Positions 16,766 through 24,821 of a stretch of 64,000 nt of DNA are shown here, in pieces. The stretch comes from Diaphorobacter nitroreducens (GTDB lineage: Bacteria > Pseudomonadota > Gammaproteobacteria > Burkholderiales > Burkholderiaceae_C): NCBI GenBank assembly GCA_003755025.1, contig RJVL01000002.1:124001-188000 (forward strand). The letters are read 5' to 3'. Both the position numbers and the translations under genes were made by a program. Position 1 is the first letter of the stretch; every line of letters begins with the position of its first letter. The notes below the pieces were generated by a model. It was not told the DNA's origin and searched no databases. It saw nothing but the letters and a program-made list of their open reading frames with translations.

Positions 16766-17919
16766 GCGGCGCGCGCCTCACGCACCATGTTGCGCGCGAT
16801 GATGATCTGCTGGATCTGCGTCGTGCCCTCGTACAGGCGGAACAGGCGCACGTCGCGGTAAAAGCGCTCGATGCCGTACTCGGCCATGTAGCCTGCGCCG
16901 CCCAGGATCTGCACCGCGCGGTCGGCCACGCGGCCGCACATCTCGGTGGCAAACATCTTGGCGCACGAGGCCTCGGTGGAGACGTTGTGCCCGTCGTCGC
17001 GGCGGCGCGCGGCGTCGATGGTCATGCACTCTGCGGCGTACAGCTCGGCCTGGCTGTCGGCCAGCATGGCCTGCACCAGCTGGAAGTCGCAGATGGGCTG
17101 GCCGAACTGCTTGCGCTCCAGGGCATATGCGAGGGCGTCGCGCAGGATGCGCTGGGCCACGCCCACCGCCACCGCGGCGATGTGGATGCGGCCCTTTTCC
17201 AGCACCTTCATGGCGGTCTTGAAGCCGCGGCCCTCCTGCAGGCCGATGAGGTTGGCCGCCGGCACCTTGACGTTGTCGAAGATCACGTCGCAGGTGTGGG
17301 CGCCGCGCTGGCCCATCTTTTTGTCGTACTTGCCAAAGCTGATGCCGGGCGTCTTGGCGTCCACGATGAACGAGGACACGCCGCCCGCGCCCTTGTCGGC
17401 CGGGTTGGTGCGCGCCATCAGCGTGAACATGCCGGCGTGCGGCGCATTGGTGATGTAGCGCTTGGTGCCGTTGACGATGTAGTGGTCGCCGTCCTTGATG
17501 GCCGTGGTGCGCAGCGATGCGGCGTCCGATCCCGCCTCGGGTTCGGTCAGCGCGAACGAGGCGATGACCTCGCCGGTGGCCAGCTTGGGCAGCCACTGGG
17601 CCTGCTGCTCGGGCGTGCCATCCATCAGGATGCCCTGCGAGCCGATGCCCACGGTGGTGCCGATGATCGAGCGGAAGGCCGGCGCCGTCTGGCACAGCTC
17701 GAACAGTACGCGGCACTCCTCCTCCATCGTCAGCTCCAGGCCGCCGAACTTCTCGGGAATGGTCATGCCGAACAGGCCCAGTTCGCGCATCTCCTGCACG
17801 ATGGACTCGGGGATTTCATCGGTCTCGGCCACTTCGTTCTCGGCCGGCACCAGGCGTTCTCGCACAAAGCGGCGCACGCTGTCGAGCAGGGCTTCCAGGA
17901 TGTCTGGGTCGCGGATCAT
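16762..17919 (-). CDS. Acyl-CoA dehydrogenase
   Basis: A 385-residue FAD enzyme making the 2,3-double bond in acyl-CoA. The three family domains are present. SFALTEPEAGSDAASLRT is the FAD-binding signature, ERKQFGQPICDFQ the helix G region, and RLYEGTTQIQQIIIARNMV carries the catalytic glutamate at the MCAD position. It lies 26 bases after the thiolase-like gene and overlaps the thioesterase start. Substrate chain is not predictable; the cluster suggests an aromatic, cyclic or branched side chain. Confidence 0.93.
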   Translation of the reverse strand: MIRDPDILEALLDSVRRFVRERLVPAENEVAETDEIPESIVQEMRELGLFGMTIPEKFGGLELTMEEECRVLFELCQTAPAFRSIIGTTVGIGSQGILMDGTPEQQAQWLPKLATGEVIASFALTEPEAGSDAASLRTTAIKDGDHYIVNGTKRYITNAPHAGMFTLMARTNPADKGAGGVSSFIVDAKTPGISFGKYDKKMGQRGAHTCDVIFDNVKVPAANLIGLQEGRGFKTAMKVLEKGRIHIAAVAVGVAQRILRDALAYALERKQFGQPICDFQLVQAMLADSQAELYAAECMTIDAARRRDDGHNVSTEASCAKMFATEMCGRVADRAVQILGGAGYMAEYGIERFYRDVRLFRLYEGTTQIQQIIIARNMVREARAA

Positions 17920-17945
17920 GAGGGTTCTTTCTTCGGTATGCGGGT

Positions 17946-19154
17946 TCAGAGGGTGTCGGCGGTGCCGAGCACGGCGGTGGACTGGCTGGACAGCGTGCCG
18001 CCGTTGCCATGCACCACGGCGGTGTCATGACGCGATAGCTGGCGCGCGCCGGCCTCGCCACGCAGCTGGCGCACGGCCTCGATCAGCGCAAAGATGCCGT
18101 ACATGCCTGGGTGCACGCACGACAGGCCGCCGCCGTTGGTGTTCACGGCCAGGCGCCCGCCGGGCGCGATGCCGCCGTTCTGCACGAAGGCGCCGCCCTC
18201 GCCCTTGGCACAGAAGCCCAGGTCTTCCAGGAACAGCAGGGTGTTGATGGTGAAGGCGTCGTACACCTGGGCCATGTCCATGTCTTTGGCCTGCAAACCC
18301 GCCATCGCGAAGGCCTGGGCGCCCGACTGCGCTGCCGCGGTGGTCGTCAGGTCGGGCATGCAGGAGATCTGGCGGTTCCAGATCGCTGTGGCATTGCCCA
18401 GCACATAGACGGGCGGGTTGGGCAGGTCGCGCGCGCGCTCGGCGCGGGTGAGCACCAGGGCGCCGCCACCGTCCGTCACCAGGCAGCAGTCGCGCACGGT
18501 GAGCGGGCTGGCGATCGGCCGGGCCGCCAGCACATCCTCGATGGTGAGCGGGTCGCGCATGAACGCCTCGGGGTTCTGCTGCGCCCAGGCGCGTGCGGCC
18601 ACGGCCACCTCGGCCAGTTGTTCGCGCGTGGTGCCGAATTCGTGCATGTGGCGCGCAGCGGCCAGCGCATAGGCGGACACGGGCAGCACCGGCTCATAGG
18701 GGAATTCGTACGGTTGCGGGTCCAGGAAGCGGCGTGCGGCCACGCTTTCCTTGCGCCCGAAGGTAGCCGAGCGCTGCGCGCTGCCGTAGCACACCAGCAC
18801 GGCCTTGCACTGCCCGGCCTCCAGCGCGCGGATGGCGGGCAGCAGGTGGGCGATGAAGCTGGAGCCACCGATCATCGTGCCGTCCACATAGGTCGGGTTG
18901 ATGCCGAGGTGTTCGATCACCGGCATGGTCCACATGCTGGCGTTCACACTGCAGGTGGCCAGGCCGTCGATGTCCTGCATGGTCAGCCCCGCGTCGGCCA
19001 CGGCCGCGTGTGCTGCACGCACCAGCAGCGTCATGTCGTCCATGCCGGGCGCCTCGCCGCAGCCGTAGGTGGCGGCGCCGACGATGGCTGCGCGGCCGCG
19101 CAGCGGCCGGTTCACGGCGGCGGCGTCCAGGGGGGATTGCGGAACGCGGCTCAT
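17946..19154 (-). CDS. SCP2-type thiolase-like protein lacking the nucleophilic Cys
   Basis: A 402-residue thiolase-superfamily protein. Where thiolases carry their nucleophilic Cys (NxxCxxG segment), this protein reads VDGTMIGGSS, with M94 at the Cys position. The C-terminal HPxG element is changed to VHPGMYG. Tyr298 (AQVYDAF) and Tyr352 remain and resemble the tyrosines proposed to act in Ltp2, the steroid side-chain aldolase. The start overlaps the stop of a DUF35 protein by 4 bases, the partner Ltp2 needs. I infer a retro-aldol enzyme that cleaves a 3-hydroxyacyl-CoA with a branched or tertiary carbon, rather than a thiolase. Family membership is certain; the aldolase role is an inference. 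Confidence 0.8.
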   Translation of the reverse strand: MSRVPQSPLDAAAVNRPLRGRAAIVGAATYGCGEAPGMDDMTLLVRAAHAAVADAGLTMQDIDGLATCSVNASMWTMPVIEHLGINPTYVDGTMIGGSSFIAHLLPAIRALEAGQCKAVLVCYGSAQRSATFGRKESVAARRFLDPQPYEFPYEPVLPVSAYALAAARHMHEFGTTREQLAEVAVAARAWAQQNPEAFMRDPLTIEDVLAARPIASPLTVRDCCLVTDGGGALVLTRAERARDLPNPPVYVLGNATAIWNRQISCMPDLTTTAAAQSGAQAFAMAGLQAKDMDMAQVYDAFTINTLLFLEDLGFCAKGEGGAFVQNGGIAPGGRLAVNTNGGGLSCVHPGMYGIFALIEAVRQLRGEAGARQLSRHDTAVVHGNGGTLSSQSTAVLGTADTL

Positions 19155-19534
19155 GCGGCACCCCCTTGCGCTGCGGGCTGGAACAGCACCAGGCCACGCC
19201 CGTCCTTCTGCGCCACGCGGGCCTGCACCCGCTGGCCGATGCGCACGTCTTCGGGCGCCACGCCCTCCACGCGGCTCATCATGCGCACGCCTTCATCCAG
19301 ATCGATCAGCGCGACGTTGTAGTTGCCCCCCGCGTCCGCCTTGCGTGCGATGGTGGTGGCGGAATACACGGTGCCCAGGCCGCTGGCGCGCACCCAGCGC
19401 AGCGGGCTGGCGCCGCAATGCGGGCACAGCTCGCGCGGCGTGAATACGTGGTTCTTGCACTGCGGACAGTGCTGCAGGCAAAAGCGGCCGGCATCCAGCT
19501 CGGCCTGGTAGTGGGTCTGTGCGCTCAGGTGCAT
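19151..19534 (-). CDS. DUF35 / OB-fold protein with zinc ribbon
   Basis: A 127-residue acyl-CoA-associated protein. The N-terminal rubredoxin-like zinc ribbon has CPQC and CPHC (about residues 23-41); the OB-fold follows with GTVYSATTIARK and NVALIDLDEGVRMM. DUF35 proteins pair with thiolase-like enzymes as CoA-binding or scaffold subunits, and this one is translationally coupled to the thiolase-like gene. It is the first gene of the minus-strand cluster ending at the thioesterase. Confidence 0.9.
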   Translation of the reverse strand: MHLSAQTHYQAELDAGRFCLQHCPQCKNHVFTPRELCPHCGASPLRWVRASGLGTVYSATTIARKADAGGNYNVALIDLDEGVRMMSRVEGVAPEDVRIGQRVQARVAQKDGRGLVLFQPAAQGGAA

Positions 19535-19907
19535 GGTGTATTCGGCTCGGGCTTCTTGAGGGGTCTATGGTTTTGTGGAATGCAGCATGCCTGCAAGGGC
19601 GGTGCGCTTCAATTTGGCATTTTTTAAGACCACCTTTAGCGTGCCCAACTCAGGGGTGTATAGCAGCGGTCAAACCATCGACGGCCCGCCTTCATCCAAG
19701 CAGGCCACCCGCCTCAATCGTGTGTCTGAGGACGCGCGGCCGATGGATGAGGAAGCCATCGAACCGCGGGCACTCAATCGATCTTCAAGAAAGCAGCTGT
19801 AGCGGGTGCTGTTTGTCCCTGCACATTGCGAATAGGCCGTATCCGCGAATACAGGGGCAAGATCAATGCGCGGACAATCTAGCTAACAGCAAGATGAGGA
19901 AGGAACC
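19535..19907. other. Lower-GC intergenic region before the DUF3644 gene
   Basis: No gene, insertion sequence or clear tRNA remnant is visible. The composition is visibly more AT-rich than the flanking operons and there are no family-A or B repeats. It must hold the promoters of the DUF35 operon and the DUF3644 gene. The only clear signal is a strong ribosome site (AGGAAGGA) before 19908. Confidence 0.4.
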
Positions 19908-20891
19908 ATGCGCCCACAGCTTCACCAGCGGTTCGTTGACAAAGCCCAAGCGGCTGTCACCGCTGCAGTCGAGGTGTACAACAAGCCAGCCTTTGCCTAC
20001 CGGGAAGAGACGTTCGCAATCCTTGCGCTCAATGCGTGGGAGTTGCTGCTGAAGGCCAAGGTACTCAAAGACGCGGGCAACGCCGTCAAAGCGCTCCGGG
20101 TCTACGATTCGCGGCCAACCAAGAGCGGGGCGCCGTCGAAGAAGGTCTATCTGAAGACGAACCGGGCCGGGCTGCCCATGTCTATCTCGCTGGGTACGTG
20201 CATCACCAAGCTTGAGGGCACGGCTGCGCAACTTCCGGCGCCCGTGCGTGCCAATTTGGATGCCCTGCAGAGCATCCGCGACAACAGCGTGCATTTCGTG
20301 ACGGCAAACGCCACGCTGGCCAGGCAGACGCAGGAGCTGGCTGCGGCGAGCGTGAGCAACTTCGTGCTGCTGTCCAAGGCGTGGTTCGACAGAGACTTCT
20401 CGCGGATGCTGAACCTTGTGCTGCCACTGTCCTTTGTGACACCTGCACAGGAGGTGAATGCGGTGGTAGTGTCAGCCGACGAGACGCGTCTCATAGAACA
20501 TCTGAAAGACTTGGCTCAGGAGGTTGCAGATAGCGACAGCAATTACGCTGTGGCCATCCGAATGCAGGTCAAGCTAGAAAAGAGCGTTCTGGCTAACGCC
20601 TCCAAGGTGATGCTGACGAAGGACGACGACGCAGTGAAGGTCACGCTCTCAGAGCAGGACATCCGCGAGCGGTACCCGTGGGACTACGGCGAGTTGTGCA
20701 AACGACTCGGAGCCCGCTACACGAATTTCAAGCAAAATCAGGACTTCCACAACGTCCGACTGCCTCTGATGAAGGACAACAAGTACACCAAGGCGCGGTA
20801 CCTGGATCCAGGCAATCCAAAGAGTCCGAAGAAGGACTTCTACAACGCCAACGTGCTGCAGGTCTTCGACCAGCACTATACGAAGAGGTAG
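19908..20891 (+). CDS. DUF3644 protein, HEPN-like, possible defence RNase
   Basis: A 327-residue protein I assign to DUF3644 from the N-terminal YNKPAFAYREETFAILALN and AWELLLKAKVL segments. A second conserved stretch, SIRDNSVHF, contains R124 and H129 in the R-x4-H arrangement that is the catalytic signature of HEPN RNases. The C-terminal half (about 180-327) is charged, with no motif I recognise. Composition is lower in GC than the neighbours (60-base lines at 20041 and 20521 count 62 and 50 percent, against 78 at 21541), suggesting acquired DNA. It stands alone between two catabolic operons, without toxin-antitoxin partner, integrase or restriction gene. A role as single-gene antiphage or stress RNase is an inference. 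Confidence 0.72.
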   Translation: MRPQLHQRFVDKAQAAVTAAVEVYNKPAFAYREETFAILALNAWELLLKAKVLKDAGNAVKALRVYDSRPTKSGAPSKKVYLKTNRAGLPMSISLGTCITKLEGTAAQLPAPVRANLDALQSIRDNSVHFVTANATLARQTQELAAASVSNFVLLSKAWFDRDFSRMLNLVLPLSFVTPAQEVNAVVVSADETRLIEHLKDLAQEVADSDSNYAVAIRMQVKLEKSVLANASKVMLTKDDDAVKVTLSEQDIRERYPWDYGELCKRLGARYTNFKQNQDFHNVRLPLMKDNKYTKARYLDPGNPKSPKKDFYNANVLQVFDQHYTKR

Positions 20892-21076
20892 ACGGCTAGG
20901 CGACGACAGCTGTTGCTCGGCCTGTTTGCTTCTAAGCGAAGGTCTTTGTTGATATAGCGGCGGCCTCGCACAACCGTGGGCTGGCTGCTTCGGAGCAAGG
21001 CCAATAGCTACTTTAGGTCGATAGCAGATAGCCGCTCTACTACTTCAGTGCCTGCGATCAACCCAAAGCAGCCCCA

Positions 21077-22054
21077 TCACCCCGGCGTGATCCCCGCCGT
21101 CTTGATGACCTTGGCCCACTTGTCCAGCTCGCCGCGCAGACGCTGGCGCATCTGCTCCTGCGTGCCGGGATCGGCCTCGGCGCCGGCGTCCAGCAGGCGC
21201 TGGCGCACGGCGGGGTCTTTCATCGCGGTGTTGAAGTCGGCGTTGATCTTGTCCAGCACGGCCTGGGGCGTCTTGGCGGGCGCGAACAGCGCGGCCCACG
21301 AATACGCCTCATAGCCCGGCAGACCCGATTCCACGCCCGTGGGCACGTCGGGCAGCATGGCCGAGCGCTGGCGGCTGGCCACGCCCAGCACCTTCACGCG
21401 GCCGCTCTTGATGTGCTGCAGCGCCGTGGGTGCGTCGCTGAACATGAGCTGCACCTGGCCGCCCAGCAGGTCGTTCATCGCGGGGGCGCTGCCCTTGTAG
21501 GGAATGTGCTGCAGCTTGGTCCCCGCCTCCATGTTGAACAGCTCGCCCGCCAGGTGCGTGCCGCCCCCGTTGCCCGACGAGCCATAGGCCAGCGGCGTGC
21601 CCTTCTTGGCCAGCGCGATCAGCTCCTGGATGGTGTTGGCCGGCACCGAGGGGTGCGCCACGATGAACACGGGGAACATGGCCGCAAAGCTGATGGGCGC
21701 GAAGTCCTTCTCGATGTCGTAGGGCAGCTTGCCCATCAACGAGGGGTTGACCGAGTGGTGGATGGCACCCACGAAGAGGCCGTAACCGTCGGGTGCCTCC
21801 TTGGCGGCGGCCGTGGCGCCCACCACGCCGCCCGCGCCGGCGCGGTTGTCGATGACGGTGGGCGTCTTCCAGATCTCGGACAGCCTGTGGCTGAAGACGC
21901 GGGCGGTGGTGTCCACCGGGCCGCCGGGCGGGAACGGCACGATGAAGCGCACGGGCTTGCTGGGCCAGGGGTCGGCCGCGAGCGCCGCCAGCGGATGGGC
22001 GGCGGCAAGCAGGCTGCCGGCGATGAAGTTGCGGCGGGAGGGGGTGGAATGCAT
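21077..22054 (-). CDS. Bug/TctC-family substrate-binding protein
   Basis: A 325-residue periplasmic binding protein. The signal peptide contains SRRNFIAG, a good twin-arginine motif, with cleavage near ALA-ADP. The family opening WPSKPVRFIVPFPPGGPVD is intact, with NRAGAGG, IPYKGSAPAMNDLLGGQV and LPDVPTG further on. It is the last gene of the minus-strand operon that starts at 30419, 17 bases after the CoA ligase, and mirrors the second Bug gene on the ligase's other side. Ligand unknown. Confidence 0.9.
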   Translation of the reverse strand: MHSTPSRRNFIAGSLLAAAHPLAALAADPWPSKPVRFIVPFPPGGPVDTTARVFSHRLSEIWKTPTVIDNRAGAGGVVGATAAAKEAPDGYGLFVGAIHHSVNPSLMGKLPYDIEKDFAPISFAAMFPVFIVAHPSVPANTIQELIALAKKGTPLAYGSSGNGGGTHLAGELFNMEAGTKLQHIPYKGSAPAMNDLLGGQVQLMFSDAPTALQHIKSGRVKVLGVASRQRSAMLPDVPTGVESGLPGYEAYSWAALFAPAKTPQAVLDKINADFNTAMKDPAVRQRLLDAGAEADPGTQEQMRQRLRGELDKWAKVIKTAGITPG

Positions 22055-22071
22055 GGTGTGTCTCCTATCGT

Positions 22072-23586
22072 TCAGGTGGTCAGGCCCAAGGCCTGGTCTT
22101 TCAGGGTGCGCTTGAGCACCTTGCCGTTGGTATTGGTGGGCAGTTCGCTCAGGGCGACGATGTGGGACGGGCGCTTGTAGGGCGCGAGCAGCTCGCGCAA
22201 ATGGGACTGCATGGCATCGGCATCCAGCGCGGCGCCGGGGCGCAACTCCACAAAGGCCACGATCTCCTCGTTGCCGTCCTCCACGGTGCGGCCCACCACG
22301 GCCGAGCGCTGCACGCTGGGGTGGGTGTTGAGCGCGGTCTCCACCTCGGCCGGGTAGACGTTGAAGCCCGAGCGGATGATCATTTCCTTCAGGCGCCCCA
22401 CGACGAACAGCGCGCCGTCAGCATGCATCTCGCCCAGGTCGCCGCTGGCGTACCAGCCGCCCTCGCGCATCACCGCGGCCGTGGCCGCGGGGTCGCGGAA
22501 GTAGCCGGGCATCAGCCCCCGGCCGCGGATCCACAGCTCACCGCGCTCGCCCAGCGGCAGCGGCTCGCCCGTGGCCGGGTCGGTCACACGCACCTCGGCC
22601 TCGGCCACAGCGTAGCCGGCACTGGTGTCGGGCCGCTGCTCGCCCAGGCGCGTGAGGTGCACCGAACCCGCGTATTCCGACAGGCCGTAGCCGTGGTGCA
22701 GCGCCTGGCCGAAGGCGGCCTCCACGCGCTGCTTCAGCGCCAGGTCGAGCGGGCCCGCCCCGGTGTAGAGGTAGCGCAGCGCCGGCGCCTCGGGCCGCTG
22801 GATGCCGCGCTCCTGCAGATGCGCCAGCAGGCGCGAGAACAGCGCGGGCGGCCCCTGCAGCTGCGACACGCCATGGTGGACCAGCGCATCCAGCAGGTCG
22901 TCGGGATCGAACTGCGGACGCATCACGAGCTGCGCACCGGCCAGCAGCGAGCTGATCAGCACCGTGCCCAGACCGAAGATGTGGGTCATGGGCACAAAGG
23001 CGTAGCTGCGGTCCTGCGGACCCAGCGCACGCGATGCCCCCGACACGCGCGCGAAGTGGATCAGCGCATCGTGCGTGAGCATCACGCCCTTGGGCTGGCC
23101 CGTGGTGCCCGAGGTGAAAATCAGCGAGGCGACCGTATCGCGCAGCGCACCTGCCTCGGGCTGCGCGTCCTGGAGAACCGCGCCGTGCTGCATGCCCGGC
23201 AGCGCGGAATCGACCGCCGCGAAGCGCTGGGCATGCGCGGCAGCGCTGCGCGATGCCGCAGCCGTGAAGAACACCACGCGCGCATCGGCCTTGCCGACGA
23301 AGGCGTCGATCTCGGCGGGCGCCATGCGTGCGTTCACGCCGCAGGACCAGGCGCCCACGCGGCTGCAGGCCAGGATCAGCGCAGCATGCTCGGGGCAGTT
23401 CTCGGCCACCACCAGCACGCGGTCGCCAGGGCGCACATCCAGGGCCCCCAGTTCGGCCTCGGCCGTGTCGGTGAGCGCGCCCAGGTCGGCAAAGCTCAGG
23501 CTGCGGCCGTCCGGCAGATGAATGAAGGGCCGCGCGGGCGCCTCGGCCAGCCAGCGGTCCAGCAGGTGATGGATGCGCTCTGCCAT
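22072..23586 (-). CDS. AMP-dependent acyl-CoA synthetase
   Basis: A 504-residue ANL-family ligase activating a carboxylic acid through an acyl-AMP to acyl-CoA. The P-loop reads FTSGTTGQPKGVMLTH, the A5-like motif YGLSEYAGS, the hinge YASGDLGEMHADGALFVVGR, and the C-terminal catalytic lysine is in PTNTNGKVLKRTL. It is sandwiched between two Bug genes (1 base after one, 17 before the other), suggesting that the captured acid is the one activated. The substrate-pocket residues do not let me name it. Confidence 0.92.
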   Translation of the reverse strand: MAERIHHLLDRWLAEAPARPFIHLPDGRSLSFADLGALTDTAEAELGALDVRPGDRVLVVAENCPEHAALILACSRVGAWSCGVNARMAPAEIDAFVGKADARVVFFTAAASRSAAAHAQRFAAVDSALPGMQHGAVLQDAQPEAGALRDTVASLIFTSGTTGQPKGVMLTHDALIHFARVSGASRALGPQDRSYAFVPMTHIFGLGTVLISSLLAGAQLVMRPQFDPDDLLDALVHHGVSQLQGPPALFSRLLAHLQERGIQRPEAPALRYLYTGAGPLDLALKQRVEAAFGQALHHGYGLSEYAGSVHLTRLGEQRPDTSAGYAVAEAEVRVTDPATGEPLPLGERGELWIRGRGLMPGYFRDPAATAAVMREGGWYASGDLGEMHADGALFVVGRLKEMIIRSGFNVYPAEVETALNTHPSVQRSAVVGRTVEDGNEEIVAFVELRPGAALDADAMQSHLRELLAPYKRPSHIVALSELPTNTNGKVLKRTLKDQALGLTT

Positions 23587-23587
23587 C

Positions 23588-24562
23588 TCAATCCACGGTG
23601 ATGCCGTGGGTCACCGTGGCCCACATGGCGCGCTCCTGGGCGCCGCGCTCGGCCAGCTTCTGCGGCGCGCCGGTCCACTCGTCGTAGCCCAGTTCCTTGT
23701 AGCGCTTCTTCAGCTCGGGCTGCTGCAACGCTGCATTGACGGCCTTGTTGAGCTTGGCCACCAGCTCGGGCGACATGCCCTTGGGACCATAGACGCCGTA
23801 CCAACCACCCACGTCGAAGCCCTTGAGGCCGTCGATGCCCGACTCGGCGAACGTGGGCACGTCCGGCAGCGAGGCATTGCGCTGCGGCGAGGTGACGGCA
23901 ACGGCGCGCACCTTGCCGCTGTGGATGTAGGCGCTGGCGGTGCTGATGATGTCCAGCATCATGTTGAGCTGGCCGCCGATCACGTCCGTCATCGCCGGGG
24001 CGTTGCCCTTGTAGGGGATGTGGTTCATCTCGATGCCGCTGCGCTTGGCGAACAGCAGCGCGCCCAGATGGTTGGATCCGCCCACACCGGCCGAGCCGTA
24101 GGCCAGCTTGCCCGGATTGGACTTGGCGGTGGCCACCAACTCGCGCACGCTCTTGTAGGGCTCGTTGTTGTTCACCACCAGCACGTTGTAGTAGCTCAGG
24201 ATGGGCGCCACAGGCGTCAGGTCCTTGGCCGGGTCGAACGGCATCTTGGTCATCACATTGGGGCTGATGGTGATGGTGGGGCTGGCGGCAAACCACAGCG
24301 TCATGCCATCGGGCTTGGAGCGCACGACCTCGCTGCCGGCAATGGTGGCGTTGGCGCCGGTCTTGTTTTCCACCATGACCGGCATGCCCAGTTCCTTGGA
24401 CAGCGCCGGTGCGAACAGGCGCGCCCCCTGGTCCACGGGGCCGCCCGCGGCATAGCCCACGATGAGGCGCACGGGCTGGCCGTCCTGCGCGGCGGCAGGC
24501 AGAGCGAAGGCGAAAGGCGCCAGGGCCAGGGCGGCCGTGGCTAGACGACGGGAAGCGGGCAT
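23588..24562 (-). CDS. Bug/TctC-family substrate-binding protein
   Basis: A 324-residue binding protein with a short signal peptide cleaved near AAA-QDG. The usual WP opening is replaced by DGQPVRLIVGYAAGGPVDQG; the GG..D ligand loop is kept. ENKTGANATIAGSEVV departs from the common PGAGG form, so the ligand pocket is probably modified. It is one base from the following CoA ligase, very tight coupling. Confidence 0.88.
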   Translation of the reverse strand: MPASRRLATAALALAPFAFALPAAAQDGQPVRLIVGYAAGGPVDQGARLFAPALSKELGMPVMVENKTGANATIAGSEVVRSKPDGMTLWFAASPTITISPNVMTKMPFDPAKDLTPVAPILSYYNVLVVNNNEPYKSVRELVATAKSNPGKLAYGSAGVGGSNHLGALLFAKRSGIEMNHIPYKGNAPAMTDVIGGQLNMMLDIISTASAYIHSGKVRAVAVTSPQRNASLPDVPTFAESGIDGLKGFDVGGWYGVYGPKGMSPELVAKLNKAVNAALQQPELKKRYKELGYDEWTGAPQKLAERGAQERAMWATVTHGITVD

Positions 24563-24726
24563 GGTGTGTCTCCTGATGTTGTAGGTAACGCGGGCACCGC
24601 TGGGGCGGAGGGCCAGCGCGTTGGCAGCAATGGTGCGGCCCGGTGCGCACGCTGGGAATCTGCTTTTGCCAAAGCCGGGGTTCAGGTGTCCTTAGGGCCA
24701 GGCCAACAACGCGCACGCTGGCGCGG

Positions 24727-24802
24727 GCCTTGCACCGCAGCCGTGCAAGGCGCCAGGCCACGCAGTCACACGCGGCGGTCTGCGGCGGCGCAGATCCGCC
24801 GC
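24727..24802 (-). terminator. Two hairpins in the gap between thiolase and Bug gene
   Basis: Hairpin 1 is CCTTGCAC/GTGCAAGG with a 7-nt loop (24728-24750). Hairpin 2 at 24772-24802 has 12-bp arms with one bulge. Neither has a T-run, so they may be RNA-processing or attenuating structures separating thiolase from the Bug-ligase-Bug part of the operon. Confidence 0.35.
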
Positions 24803-24821
24803 TCAGTGGAAGGGCCGCGCG

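Noticed and set aside
17946-19154. Straightforward acetyl-CoA acetyltransferase label
   Set aside because: The nucleophilic Cys and catalytic HPxG block are missing, so thiolase activity should not be assumed.
19519-20052. Open frame across the gap before the DUF3644 gene, possibly a decayed transposase
   Set aside because: No DDE, helix-turn-helix or recombinase motif and no terminal repeats; it overlaps the start of the DUF3644 gene in another frame.
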